DNA of 64,000 nt from Brasilonema sennae CENA114 (lineage in GTDB: Bacteria; Cyanobacteriota; Cyanobacteriia; Cyanobacteriales; Nostocaceae). Below, one piece after another: positions 41,504 through 49,508 of this stretch; the first letter of the stretch is position 1, and every line of letters starts with the position of its first letter. The translations under genes and the position numbers were made by a program. The DNA lies in the NCBI RefSeq assembly GCF_006968745.1, contig NZ_CP030118.1, positions 5,205,943 through 5,269,942 on the forward strand, written 5' to 3'. The notes below the pieces were generated by a model. It saw only the letters and a list, made by a program, of their open reading frames with translations, was not told the DNA's origin and made no database searches.

Positions 41504-41853
41504 AATTTCTTGTTGACGCTCAATTACCTGTTCGACTCGCTCGATTCCTGGAATCTGCTGGTTACGATACAATTCATACAAAAGACTTACCTCACAAAAA
41601 TGCGACATCAGATACAGAGATTAATTCTATTTCAATACGGGATAACCGTATAGTAATTACCAAGGATTCTGATTTTTTAAATTCTTTTTTAACGATTAAA
41701 GAGCCTTATAAATTACTTCTTATTACCACAGGTAATATTAATAACCTAGAATTAGAGGCAATATTCGCAGCTAATTTGCAATTCTTAAGTGAGTTATTTG
41801 TTAGTCATTCCTATATTGAAATGACTCGCGATTCAATCATCGTTCACTATTGA
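41500..41853 (+). CDS. DUF5615 PIN-like protein, probable toxin
   Basis: A 117-residue protein with a GTG start overlapping the DUF433 stop (GTGA), which indicates translational coupling. It opens with MKFLVDAQLPVRLARFLESAG, the first PIN acidic residue being Asp6. DTIHTKDLPHKNATSDTEI and VITKDSDF supply further acidic residues. This is the compact PIN-like (Mut7-C-type) ribonuclease fold, expected to cut RNA. The pair is bounded on its 3' side by a palindromic repeat. Confidence 0.88.
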   Translation: MKFLVDAQLPVRLARFLESAGYDTIHTKDLPHKNATSDTEINSISIRDNRIVITKDSDFLNSFLTIKEPYKLLLITTGNINNLELEAIFAANLQFLSELFVSHSYIEMTRDSIIVHY

Positions 41854-41899
41854 GGCAGAGCCTCAGGTTATGCATTCCCTGGCTCTGCCAGGGAACGAG
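41852..41899. repeat. Palindromic repeat family 2, short copy
   Basis: GAGGCAGAGCCTC followed by TGCATTCCCTGGCTCTGCCAGGGAACGAG, sharing modules with 38905-39013. It starts at the stop codon of the DUF5615 gene. Confidence 0.7.
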
Positions 41900-41915
41900 G
41901 AAAATTCTGTTTTTA

Positions 41916-43370
41916 TTACTTGGGTGGTGTGGACGCACTTTCCCGAATCTCCAGCGAATTAATCATTGCTTGTGCAGTTTCTAAAAACGTATCATATTGA
42001 CTTTCTTCTGCTGTGTAAGTCACAATGTATGCTTTGCTATCCTTTACTGTCCAAACCGCCATCATCTTAACATTAACTTGCTCTTGCTTTCCTGTGTAAA
42101 TAACTTCATGTGCTGGTAGATTTGCCAATTTAGCTGGATGCGATTCATGAATTCTAGGACTTGTTGAATACTGAGTGATTTCATTAACTTTTGAATTTGT
42201 ATACTCAGGTAATGAAATAGGTTTTTGCAAGTCTTGCATTTCGACAGATAGTTCTGGTTGAAAAGAATTGGAACTATTGTTTTGAGGAAGAAAGAATTTA
42301 GCAACATCACCCGTAAATCTATCTTCTATCTTTTGAGTTATCCAATCTTTAGGATATTTCATCCTAATCAGAAAATAGTTAGAACTATCATAAGTCAAAA
42401 GTGATGAATCATGATGTGATGAAGCGAATATTTTATCTCGTATTTCTGGAACCAACACGGCTATACAAGGGACAAGAGCAATAAACACTAAAGCTAAAGC
42501 AATCTTTGTATTTTGCCACTTCTTTAATTTATTTTTTGTGACTAAGCTTGAAAGCGCTTGCGAAACCTCATTGACTGACTGATAGCGCTTACGAGAATCA
42601 TAACGCACCATTTTGTCTAAAATATCTGCTAGCTGAGGTTTAACTTGTACCAAATCTCGCCAAACAACTTCATGAGTCTCTGGATTTTTTGGGAGTTGTT
42701 TAGGCAAAATTCCTGTCAGGGCTTGGATAGCAGTGATACCCAAAGCATAAATGTCACTGTTAAATTCTGGATTGCCAATAGCTTGTTCGCTTGGCACATA
42801 GCCGGGAGTGCCGATAGGGACTGTCTTTCCTTGAGAGTTAGGTTTCAAGGTACTGATTATTTCTTTGACTGCCCCAAAGTCAATCAGAACTAATTTGCCA
42901 TCTGAGGTACGTCTAATAATATTTGAAGGTTTAATATCTCGGTGAATAATATTCTGCTGATGAACAAACTCTAATATTTTTAAAATATCCTGCAAAAAGT
43001 TAATAACTTTATCTTCACTCCACTGTTTACCTGGTATGATATCGTTGCTTAGAATATCACCGTTTATAAATTCTTGAACTAAATAAAATTCTCCATTTTC
43101 CTCAAAATGCGCTGAAAGTCGCGGAATTTGGTCATGGTTTCCCAACTTATACAGGACTTGTGCTTCCGTTTCAAATAAACGTGTGGCTGTTTGTAAGACA
43201 AACGGATCCCGAAGCTGGGGCTTGAGTTGCTTAACTATGCAATATGGTTTGCCAGGTAAGTCTTTATCTAGAGCCAGATAAGTCTCACTAAACCCTGTTC
43301 CCAAATGTTTTATAATTTCGTAGCGCCCCCGGAGCGTTCTTCCTAGCATTTGATTCACCATTAGGTGCAC
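41916..43370 (-). CDS. Receptor-like Ser/Thr protein kinase with PsbP-like sensor domain
   Basis: A 484-residue kinase. Catalytic domain about 15-280: ATP loop LGTGFSETY (an unusual, short form of GxGxxG), Lys47, HRDIKPSN with Asp145, DFG at 164-166, and GTPGYVPSEQA in the activation segment. One membrane helix at about 289-308 is followed by an outside domain (about 325-475; YFLIRMKYPKDWITQKIE, QPELSVEMQDL, YIVTYTAEESQYDTF) that looks like the PsbP/DUF1795 fold seen in other cyanobacterial kinases. The domain may sense an external signal. The protein starts either at 43370 or a few codons later. Confidence 0.9.
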   Translation of the reverse strand: MHLMVNQMLGRTLRGRYEIIKHLGTGFSETYLALDKDLPGKPYCIVKQLKPQLRDPFVLQTATRLFETEAQVLYKLGNHDQIPRLSAHFEENGEFYLVQEFINGDILSNDIIPGKQWSEDKVINFLQDILKILEFVHQQNIIHRDIKPSNIIRRTSDGKLVLIDFGAVKEIISTLKPNSQGKTVPIGTPGYVPSEQAIGNPEFNSDIYALGITAIQALTGILPKQLPKNPETHEVVWRDLVQVKPQLADILDKMVRYDSRKRYQSVNEVSQALSSLVTKNKLKKWQNTKIALALVFIALVPCIAVLVPEIRDKIFASSHHDSSLLTYDSSNYFLIRMKYPKDWITQKIEDRFTGDVAKFFLPQNNSSNSFQPELSVEMQDLQKPISLPEYTNSKVNEITQYSTSPRIHESHPAKLANLPAHEVIYTGKQEQVNVKMMAVWTVKDSKAYIVTYTAEESQYDTFLETAQAMINSLEIRESASTPPK

Positions 43371-43448
43371 AAGTTCCTCACCTGATGCTTGATACCGATT
43401 GTGGCATAGAATCTGATTTAGCAGAAGATATCTACGCCATGATACGGA

Positions 43449-43639
43449 ACCTCACCCTGCCCTGTCGGGCATCCCTCTCCTTATTAAGGAGAGGGAAAGA
43501 TTTTAGCGCCGATTCAAGCGAGGGTGAGGTTTTGAGCGATCCGGTGTGTACACCGTAGCCGAACTCGCGCAGAGGGAAAGATTTTAGCGCCGATTCAAGC
43601 GAGGGTGAGGTTTTGAGCGATCCGGTGTGTACACTGTAG
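43449..43639 (-). repeat. Palindromic repeat family 1, copy C, with a 69-bp tandem duplicate
   Basis: 43449-43530 is copy C, inverted relative to A and B. Its right part plus following bases (43490-43558) is repeated almost exactly at 43571-43639. The region lies between the divergent kinase and malic enzyme genes and could affect both promoters. Confidence 0.8.
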
Positions 43640-43746
43640 GATTAGGAGTGGAAGAAGTAACACAAGTGGGTGGAGATGAAGAAAATAAGTATTAATTAGA
43701 AATATTTGGTCTAAAATCTAAATCTAAAACCCACAATCAACAAAGC

Positions 43747-45138
43747 ATGGCAGATCTGACTCCTAATTCTAGTTTTAGCTTGACACTCCGCTTGGAAATT
43801 CCTAACCGCGTCGGAATGTTGGCTCACGTAACCAAGGCTATAGCAACCAGCGGCGGTAATTTTGGTCAAATTGATTTAATCGAACAAACAAGGGATATTT
43901 CGATTCGCGAAATCACCGTTGATGCAGCCAGCAGTGATCATGCTGAGATGATTGTGCAAGCGGTGAAAGCTGTGCCAGATATTAAGGTTATCGATGTTTA
44001 CGATCGCACCTTTAATTTACATCGTGGCGGAAAAATCAGCATTACCAGCAGAATTCCTCTAAAAAGTGTGTCTGATTTAGCGATGGCTTACACGCCGGGA
44101 GTTGGAAGAATTTGTACTGCGATCGCCGAAAATCCAGAAGAAGTTTACAACTTAACCATCAAACGAAACACTGTAGCCATTGTGACTGATGGCACAGCTG
44201 TTTTGGGGTTGGGAAATCTTGGTCCAGCAGCCGCCTTACCAGTAATGGAAGGTAAAGCCATGCTGTTTAAGGAATTCGCTGGGATTGATGCTTTTCCTAT
44301 CTGCCTTGATACCCAAGATACTGACAAGATTATCGAAGCTGTCAAAAATATTGCTCCGGTATTTGGGGGTGTCAATTTAGAGGATATCGCTGCTCCCCGC
44401 TGTTTTGAAATTGAAGCAAGACTACGGCAAGAATTAGATATCCCCGTTTTTCACGATGACCAACATGGCACGGCTATTGTTACTTTAGCAGCGTTGTATA
44501 ACGCCCTCAAGCTAGTACAAAAGTCAATGGGAGATATCCGCATTGTGATAAATGGTGCTGGGGCTGCTGGCGTGGCTGTCGCCCGGTTACTCAGAAAAGC
44601 AGGGGCAGAAAAAATTTGGATGTGCGACTCGAAAGGTATTCTTTCTACCAGTCGCACTGACTTGACAGAAGAAAAGCGCGAATTTGCCGTCAAGGCTCAA
44701 GGAACCTTGGCAGGTGCTTTGCAAGGTGCAGATGTCTTTATTGGTTTGAGCGCACCAGGGGTTTTAACACCAGAAATGGTGCGTTCTATGACAAAAGACC
44801 CAATCGTGTTTGCAATGGCAAATCCGATTCCCGAAATTCAACCAGAGTTGATCAAAGACGATGTTGCAGTTATGGCAACAGGTCGTAGTGATTACCCTAA
44901 TCAAATCAACAACGTTCTAGCATTTCCGGGTGTTTTCCGTGGTGCTTTGGATTGTCGGGCTGCAACAATTACTACCACCATGTATTTGGAAGCCGCGAGT
45001 GCGATCGCATCCTTAATTAAACCCTCAGACCTTGACAAACAACACATCGTTCCTTCTGTTTTTGATGAGCGAGTCGTGAGTGCAGTTGCTGGTGCTGTGC
45101 AACGTGCTGCGCGTCAAGAGGGTATTGCCCGTGGTTAA
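43747..45138 (+). CDS. Malic enzyme with N-terminal ACT domain
   Basis: A 463-residue oxidoreductase converting malate to pyruvate and CO2 with NAD(P). Residues 1-85 form an ACT domain (LTLRLEIPNRVGMLAHVTKA), a likely amino-acid-binding regulatory module. The malic domain follows with SDLAMAYTPGVGRIC, then TDGTAVLGLGNLGP, LEDIAAPRCFEIE, VFHDDQHGTAIV, and the dinucleotide site VINGAGAAGVAVARLL. Such ACT-malic enzymes are common in cyanobacteria and Firmicutes. The upstream gap is filled by repeat family 1, and a hairpin follows the stop. Confidence 0.94.
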   Translation: MADLTPNSSFSLTLRLEIPNRVGMLAHVTKAIATSGGNFGQIDLIEQTRDISIREITVDAASSDHAEMIVQAVKAVPDIKVIDVYDRTFNLHRGGKISITSRIPLKSVSDLAMAYTPGVGRICTAIAENPEEVYNLTIKRNTVAIVTDGTAVLGLGNLGPAAALPVMEGKAMLFKEFAGIDAFPICLDTQDTDKIIEAVKNIAPVFGGVNLEDIAAPRCFEIEARLRQELDIPVFHDDQHGTAIVTLAALYNALKLVQKSMGDIRIVINGAGAAGVAVARLLRKAGAEKIWMCDSKGILSTSRTDLTEEKREFAVKAQGTLAGALQGADVFIGLSAPGVLTPEMVRSMTKDPIVFAMANPIPEIQPELIKDDVAVMATGRSDYPNQINNVLAFPGVFRGALDCRAATITTTMYLEAASAIASLIKPSDLDKQHIVPSVFDERVVSAVAGAVQRAARQEGIARG

Positions 45139-45161
45139 TTAACTTAACAATATTGTTTGTT

Positions 45162-45182
45162 GGATGGGCAAGACGCCCATCC
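45162..45182 (+). terminator. Hairpin after malic enzyme gene
   Basis: GGATGGGC (45162-45169) pairs with GCCCATCC (45175-45182). It lacks a T-run, so it may be a repeat rather than a true terminator. The rest of the gap to 45485 shows no gene. Confidence 0.5.
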
Positions 45183-45485
45183 TGAAAAGATTGTAATATT
45201 ATGTCCGAAAAATTACTTAATCCTTAGCTAATACCGTTTCACTTTAAAGTTATACAAATACGGAGCAGGGGGCACCCGAGCAGGGGCAAGGGGAAAGAAT
45301 TAGAGATTAACCATTTGTATCAGAATTTTCGTGAAATGGTACAAACCGTATTGGTTCAGTGAAGTGCTTTTAACTAGATTGAGTGAACACTATAATTTTT
45401 CTTGTTTGTCTTCGTTCAGAAGACGGATTCAAAAAAATAAAAATTACGACTATTCTTAAAGCAAAGCTCCTGAGTAATATTACTT

Positions 45486-46646
45486 ATGCATAGGACATTT
45501 AGTAAGAAATTTCAGATGCCTATCATTATAGGCATTCTCTTATTTGTTCTCACTTTGGGGGAAGTTGTTATCTCTGCGGAAAAAAGCAACTTGTTTAGGC
45601 TGTTTCGACCGTTTAATGTCGTGGTCAACTCTAGCTTTATTAGTCCCTTGGTCGAACAATTTGGTGATGTTTCGGTAGGACAGAAAGTTTTTATTGCTAG
45701 CAATACGACTCTGCAAGCCGATCCTGATACCCGTATTTGCATTAACAGTGAAACCAACCTGCAAGACAATATTTTATTCTTGGCGTCGCGTAACCAACAA
45801 GCTCCTGCATCAAACTGCGGTAAACTCTCAAGTAGTACCGGTAAACAAGTGAGCATTGCCCATCAAGCAAAGATTAAGAACTCAAAAATTGGCAACTTCA
45901 CCTTCATAGGTTTCCTTGCCGATCTCAATAACGTGGTGTTAGAGGATGGTGCTTTTGTATTACATGGTGCAAAACTATCTAATGTGCGTATCGGCAAAGA
46001 CCGCTTAGTGCCAATCGGGGCAGTTATTACGACGCAAGCGCAAGCAGATGCGCTTCCTTTAAAGACAGAGGCGAATTCAAAATTCCAAAAAGAGGTGTTG
46101 GAAGTCAATAAGGAGTTTGCCGAAAACTACAGCGAACTTTATAAACAACAGGGATACGACGCTGTAAGTGGAGTCAGCGCTGCACCAAGAACTTCTTGGA
46201 ATCCTCAGCCTGTTCAGCCCACTCTTGGTAAAAACATACGGCTTGAAGAATTTGCTCGCATTGTTGGCGACGTGCGCATAGGAAACAATAGTATTGTTGG
46301 ACGGCGCACTTCAATTCGTGCTGATGAAGGTTCACCAATTATTATCGGGGATAGTGCTGATATTGAAGACCGTGTTACCTTCCATGCCCTTAAGGGTACT
46401 AGCATTCGTATCGGCAACAACCTAGACACAAATGATAATATTGTTTTTCATGGTCCTTTAGAGGTAGGAGATAACCTGACTATTGGAGATGATGCAGTAC
46501 TATTTCGCTCTAAGGTTGGGAATAATGTGACGATTGGAACTGGGGCATTGGTCGTTGATGTGACTCTACGTGATGGTGTACAAGTCCCAGATAATGCAGT
46601 TATCACGAAGCAGGAGCAAGCAGACGCCTTGAAATCAATGACATAG
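45486..46646 (+). CDS. Exported gamma-carbonic-anhydrase-like hexapeptide protein (two beta-helices)
   Basis: A 386-residue protein with an N-terminal membrane/signal segment (MPIIIGILLFVLTLGEVVIS). Two left-handed beta-helix halves follow, each ending in a similar AVITxQxQADAL motif. The second half (about 245-380) carries the CcmM/Cam-like wording GDVRIGNNSIVG, SIRADEG, VTFHAL and IVFHGPLEVGD. Of the three zinc histidines of gamma-carbonic anhydrases, two are visible (His300, His322), but the third position appears as Asp317; the first half lacks them. So it may bind metal weakly or act as a structural or acyltransferase-like protein. A decayed partial copy exists at 48055-48350. Confidence 0.8.
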   Translation: MHRTFSKKFQMPIIIGILLFVLTLGEVVISAEKSNLFRLFRPFNVVVNSSFISPLVEQFGDVSVGQKVFIASNTTLQADPDTRICINSETNLQDNILFLASRNQQAPASNCGKLSSSTGKQVSIAHQAKIKNSKIGNFTFIGFLADLNNVVLEDGAFVLHGAKLSNVRIGKDRLVPIGAVITTQAQADALPLKTEANSKFQKEVLEVNKEFAENYSELYKQQGYDAVSGVSAAPRTSWNPQPVQPTLGKNIRLEEFARIVGDVRIGNNSIVGRRTSIRADEGSPIIIGDSADIEDRVTFHALKGTSIRIGNNLDTNDNIVFHGPLEVGDNLTIGDDAVLFRSKVGNNVTIGTGALVVDVTLRDGVQVPDNAVITKQEQADALKSMT

Positions 46647-46730
46647 AAGATTTAACTTGTAGATGAGGCAAGCTACTTGCTCTACATTAAACCTTTTTAA
46701 GAAGGTTAGGGGATCAAGCCTTCTCATCGT

Positions 46731-47477
46731 TCAATCTGCGTTCAAAAACTCCAAATACCCATTGCTAAGTTCTTTCACCGCCAACTCATATAACTGTTTC
46801 CCATGTTCAGGTGTCGCCAAAGCCGGATTTGAACCCATTCTGCCATCTGGATATTTCTGGCGGAAGTCAGCAGCACCATAAATTCTGTGTCCAGTACCAA
46901 CTTCTTTTGAAAGAGGTGCTTGCTTTATCGCTTCTGGATACACAAATTGAGTCACTGCAACTTCGCTTGGTGTTGCATGGGAACCTTCTTGATCCCCATA
47001 TAATTCCTTTGCTAACTTGTAAACTGAACCGCACATAAACCAGTTACCAACTTGGCATTGGACTCGTTGCGCGTTGGGAATTTGTATATCTTCCAAGTGG
47101 GCGTATATTTCAGAAAAAGCAGCCTTGAGGGTAGCTATGTTACCGCCGTGTCCGTTGATAAAGTAAAATTTTGTAAAACCAGCTTTAGCTAAACAGGTGA
47201 TGTAGTCTCGCAGCACTAGAATCATCGTGCTGGGACGCAGACTTATACTACCAGGAAAAGCAGTATGGTGTAATGCCATGCCCACATTAATTGTCGGACC
47301 TACTATTGCTTGAGTCGCTTCACCCACACCACGAGCGATCGCCTCCGCACAAATCGCATCTGTCCCAATTAATCCTGTAGGTCCGTGTTGTTCTGTGGAA
47401 CCAATAGGGAAAATAATACCCCTAGACTGTTGGAGATAAGCCTCGACTTCCTGCCAGGTGCTTAAATGCAATAACAT
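46731..47477 (-). CDS. Creatininase family metal-dependent amidohydrolase
   Basis: A 248-residue protein with the metal ligands of the creatininase fold: IGSTEQHGPTGLIGTD (Glu, His, Asp) and FINGHGGNIATLKA, plus GSHATPSEVAV with the later Glu. Family members hydrolyse creatinine, or F420-pathway and related cyclic amides; the substrate here cannot be deduced. The gene converges on the beta-helix gene, 85 bases away. A small cupin gene lies just upstream on the same strand, separated by about 105 bases. Confidence 0.92.
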   Translation of the reverse strand: MLLHLSTWQEVEAYLQQSRGIIFPIGSTEQHGPTGLIGTDAICAEAIARGVGEATQAIVGPTINVGMALHHTAFPGSISLRPSTMILVLRDYITCLAKAGFTKFYFINGHGGNIATLKAAFSEIYAHLEDIQIPNAQRVQCQVGNWFMCGSVYKLAKELYGDQEGSHATPSEVAVTQFVYPEAIKQAPLSKEVGTGHRIYGAADFRQKYPDGRMGSNPALATPEHGKQLYELAVKELSNGYLEFLNAD

Positions 47478-47582
47478 TTTTCTTCCGTGTCCTTATGAAG
47501 GTTCCACCTTTTTAAGGATAGATTATTAAATGCTGAATTACGAATTCTGGAAATACTCTTAATTCAATAATTCCTAAATTCC

Positions 47583-47858
47583 TTACTCATCAAAACAGTA
47601 GTGTTTCTTGACATCGCTTGTAATATCCCAAGTGCAGGACATTCCAGCCGGGAAAGTGACCAAATCACCTTTACCCATCTGCACTGATTCGCCGCCTTCA
47701 GGTGTAACGATGACATCACCTTCTAAAAAATAGCATGTTTCTTGAGTGTCATAAGTCCAAGGGAACTTTGAAACTTCCTTTGTCCAAATCTCCCATTTGA
47801 ACACACCCAGTTCGTTAAGCTGCTCAATGCTCGGTTGATGTTCTACGTTAATCTCCAT
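47583..47858 (-). CDS. Small cupin protein (DUF861/cupin_3 type)
   Basis: A 91-residue single cupin domain: FKWEIWTKEVSKFPWTYDTQ, then ETCYFLEGDVIVTPEGGESV, the second motif MGKGDLVTFPAGMSCTWDI and the ending KKHYCFDE. This wording belongs to the cupin_3 family related to (S)-ureidoglycine aminohydrolase. The usual metal histidines are partly replaced (TYDTQET in place of HxH), which questions catalysis. It precedes the creatininase gene on the minus strand. Confidence 0.88.
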   Translation of the reverse strand: MEINVEHQPSIEQLNELGVFKWEIWTKEVSKFPWTYDTQETCYFLEGDVIVTPEGGESVQMGKGDLVTFPAGMSCTWDITSDVKKHYCFDE

Positions 47859-48054
47859 TATTTGTTCCTTTCAGCCAAGGTGATATTGAAAGAAGCTATC
47901 ACTTCTTGGAAAATTATAACCTTGGCTCAACAAAGCAACCTAGCTGACACCTATTACAAAAATGATTAGGACAGATAAAACGCATTAAGCGATTACCAGT
48001 AACTCTTTCACAATCGGTAAATCTAAAATCCAACATGGTATGACTTGTTGAGCC

Positions 48055-48350
48055 TGGTGAAGGTTCATCAATTATCATTGGCAAAATTGAGAATAGAAAA
48101 CCGCGTTACTTTCCGTGCTCTTGAGGGTGCTAGAAGATCATAAGATCGTCTTTCACGGTTCTTTTGAGGCGGGAGATAACTCAACTATTGGAGATGGTTC
48201 AGTACTGTTGTGCTCTATGGTTAGCAATTATCTTACGATTGGCACTGGCAGACATTTATCGTCGTTGGTGTGAGTTTATCTGACGGTGTACAAGTCGTGT
48301 GAGAATGCAATTATTATAACGGAGGAGCAAGCTGACGCAAAGACATCGAT
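48055..48350 (+). pseudogene. Decayed partial copy of the beta-helix (gamma-CA-like) gene
   Basis: The bases follow 46319-46646 of the intact gene: GGTGAAGGTTCATCAATTAT matches its DEGSPIII region, then ACCGCGTTAC, TTTCACGG, GGAGATAACTCAACTATTGG, GACGGTGTACAAGTC and GAGCAAGC. Several indels and stops break the frame, so no protein is made. It lies in an otherwise gene-free gap (47859-48416). Confidence 0.82.
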
Positions 48351-48416
48351 CATATATAAGATGAAACTTGCACTGTGAGCCAAGCTGTGACCTTACATAA
48401 GTGATTTTTTCACAGT

Positions 48417-48788
48417 TTAACAGTAAGATTGAATATCCTCACCGCAAACATCAGCCAAATAACACAAAGCACGAAAACGTAATCCCACAAGTTCGTCGTA
48501 CAGCGGATTTATCTTGCACATTGGGGGAATGTGGGCAATTTTGCGACCAAACAGCAGGATATCTCGCTCAAAAGGGCATTGAGCCGGGATCATTCTTGCA
48601 AGAAACTTCGCCAATTTCGGATTTTTAATTTCTAAAGAATCAAGCTTACGACGCAATGGTTGAAGTAAATCAACTTTCGGTTGAGCTATTTGATTTGGAT
48701 TGAGTGTTTGATGAGCTTGCAACTCAGAATGAACAAAACCAGGGAAGAAAATACGTTGACCACGATTTGGAGTTTTGAGAGCAGTCAT
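48417..48788 (-). CDS. Mo-dependent nitrogenase C-terminal domain protein
   Basis: A 123-residue protein. The C-terminal half (KFLARMIPAQCPFERDILLF, then HIPPMCKINPLYDELVGLRF and ALCYLADVCGEDIQSYC) is the small domain named after the C-terminus of some Mo-dependent nitrogenases, which occurs as separate proteins in cyanobacteria. The N-terminal 50 residues are polar and variable. No nif gene is nearby, so involvement in nitrogen fixation is unproven. It is a single-gene unit. Confidence 0.85.
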   Translation of the reverse strand: MTALKTPNRGQRIFFPGFVHSELQAHQTLNPNQIAQPKVDLLQPLRRKLDSLEIKNPKLAKFLARMIPAQCPFERDILLFGRKIAHIPPMCKINPLYDELVGLRFRALCYLADVCGEDIQSYC

Positions 48789-49508
48789 AGCTATGTTACC
48801 CTTGAAAATTTGAATGGTTTGGTTACGGGTTTTTGGCTGTCCATAAAATCTATTTACCTAGCTTTTGAAATAGAATCATGGCTATTCCAAATATATGTAT
48901 ACACGGAAGATTTAGTTTTGTAAACACCGTATATGATTTTTATTTAAACTGACCGTACTGTGAAAAACTGTTCACCCTAATACAATACTATAAAAAAATT
49001 ATAAAGAAAGCTTTTATACTGATTGAAATCTTAAATTTGTTATTGTCGTTTCATATTTTGAATGTAAACGACCTCGGCAGAAACCACATACCACCTTGAG
49101 GTGTAGTTTTTTTGCTCAGAAGAATCGTTTAGCTCATACCTAAGCTATATATGATTCTTATGTGATTTATATATACTTCTTATTATAACTATCGCTTCAC
49201 TAATTTGGTGTGAGATATATCACAAAATACCAAGACATAAATGAGCTATGTAGCAGTCTGCACAAACTTTGGAAAGCATCTGCAAATGTATTTGTCAGGA
49301 CTTATGAGTAGCTTTCGTATTACCCATCCCCCAATACGGTTTGAATAAGATCCCCCCGCCTGCGGCGACAGAGTTAAAGCTTCGACTTATCTCGACTTCG
49401 CTCGATACAAGTCGCTCAGCTTTAACCCTTCGGCTACGTTCAGGGTTAAAAAGGGGGTAAAAGAGTAAAAACGATGTAATTCCGTATCACACCATCACCC
49501 CATCAAGA
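48789..49508. other. Gene-free gap with a GC-rich palindromic repeat
   Basis: About 720 bases without a supportable gene. Most is AT-rich. From about 49370 to 49445 there is a GC-rich palindromic stretch (CGACTTATCTCGACTTCGCTC and inverted AAGTCG, then GGGTTAAAAAGGGGG), another small repeat. Confidence 0.55.

Noticed and set aside
48401..48628. Plus-strand frame opposite the Mo-nitrogenase C-terminal gene
   Set aside because: The minus-strand frame carries a recognisable domain; this one has none.
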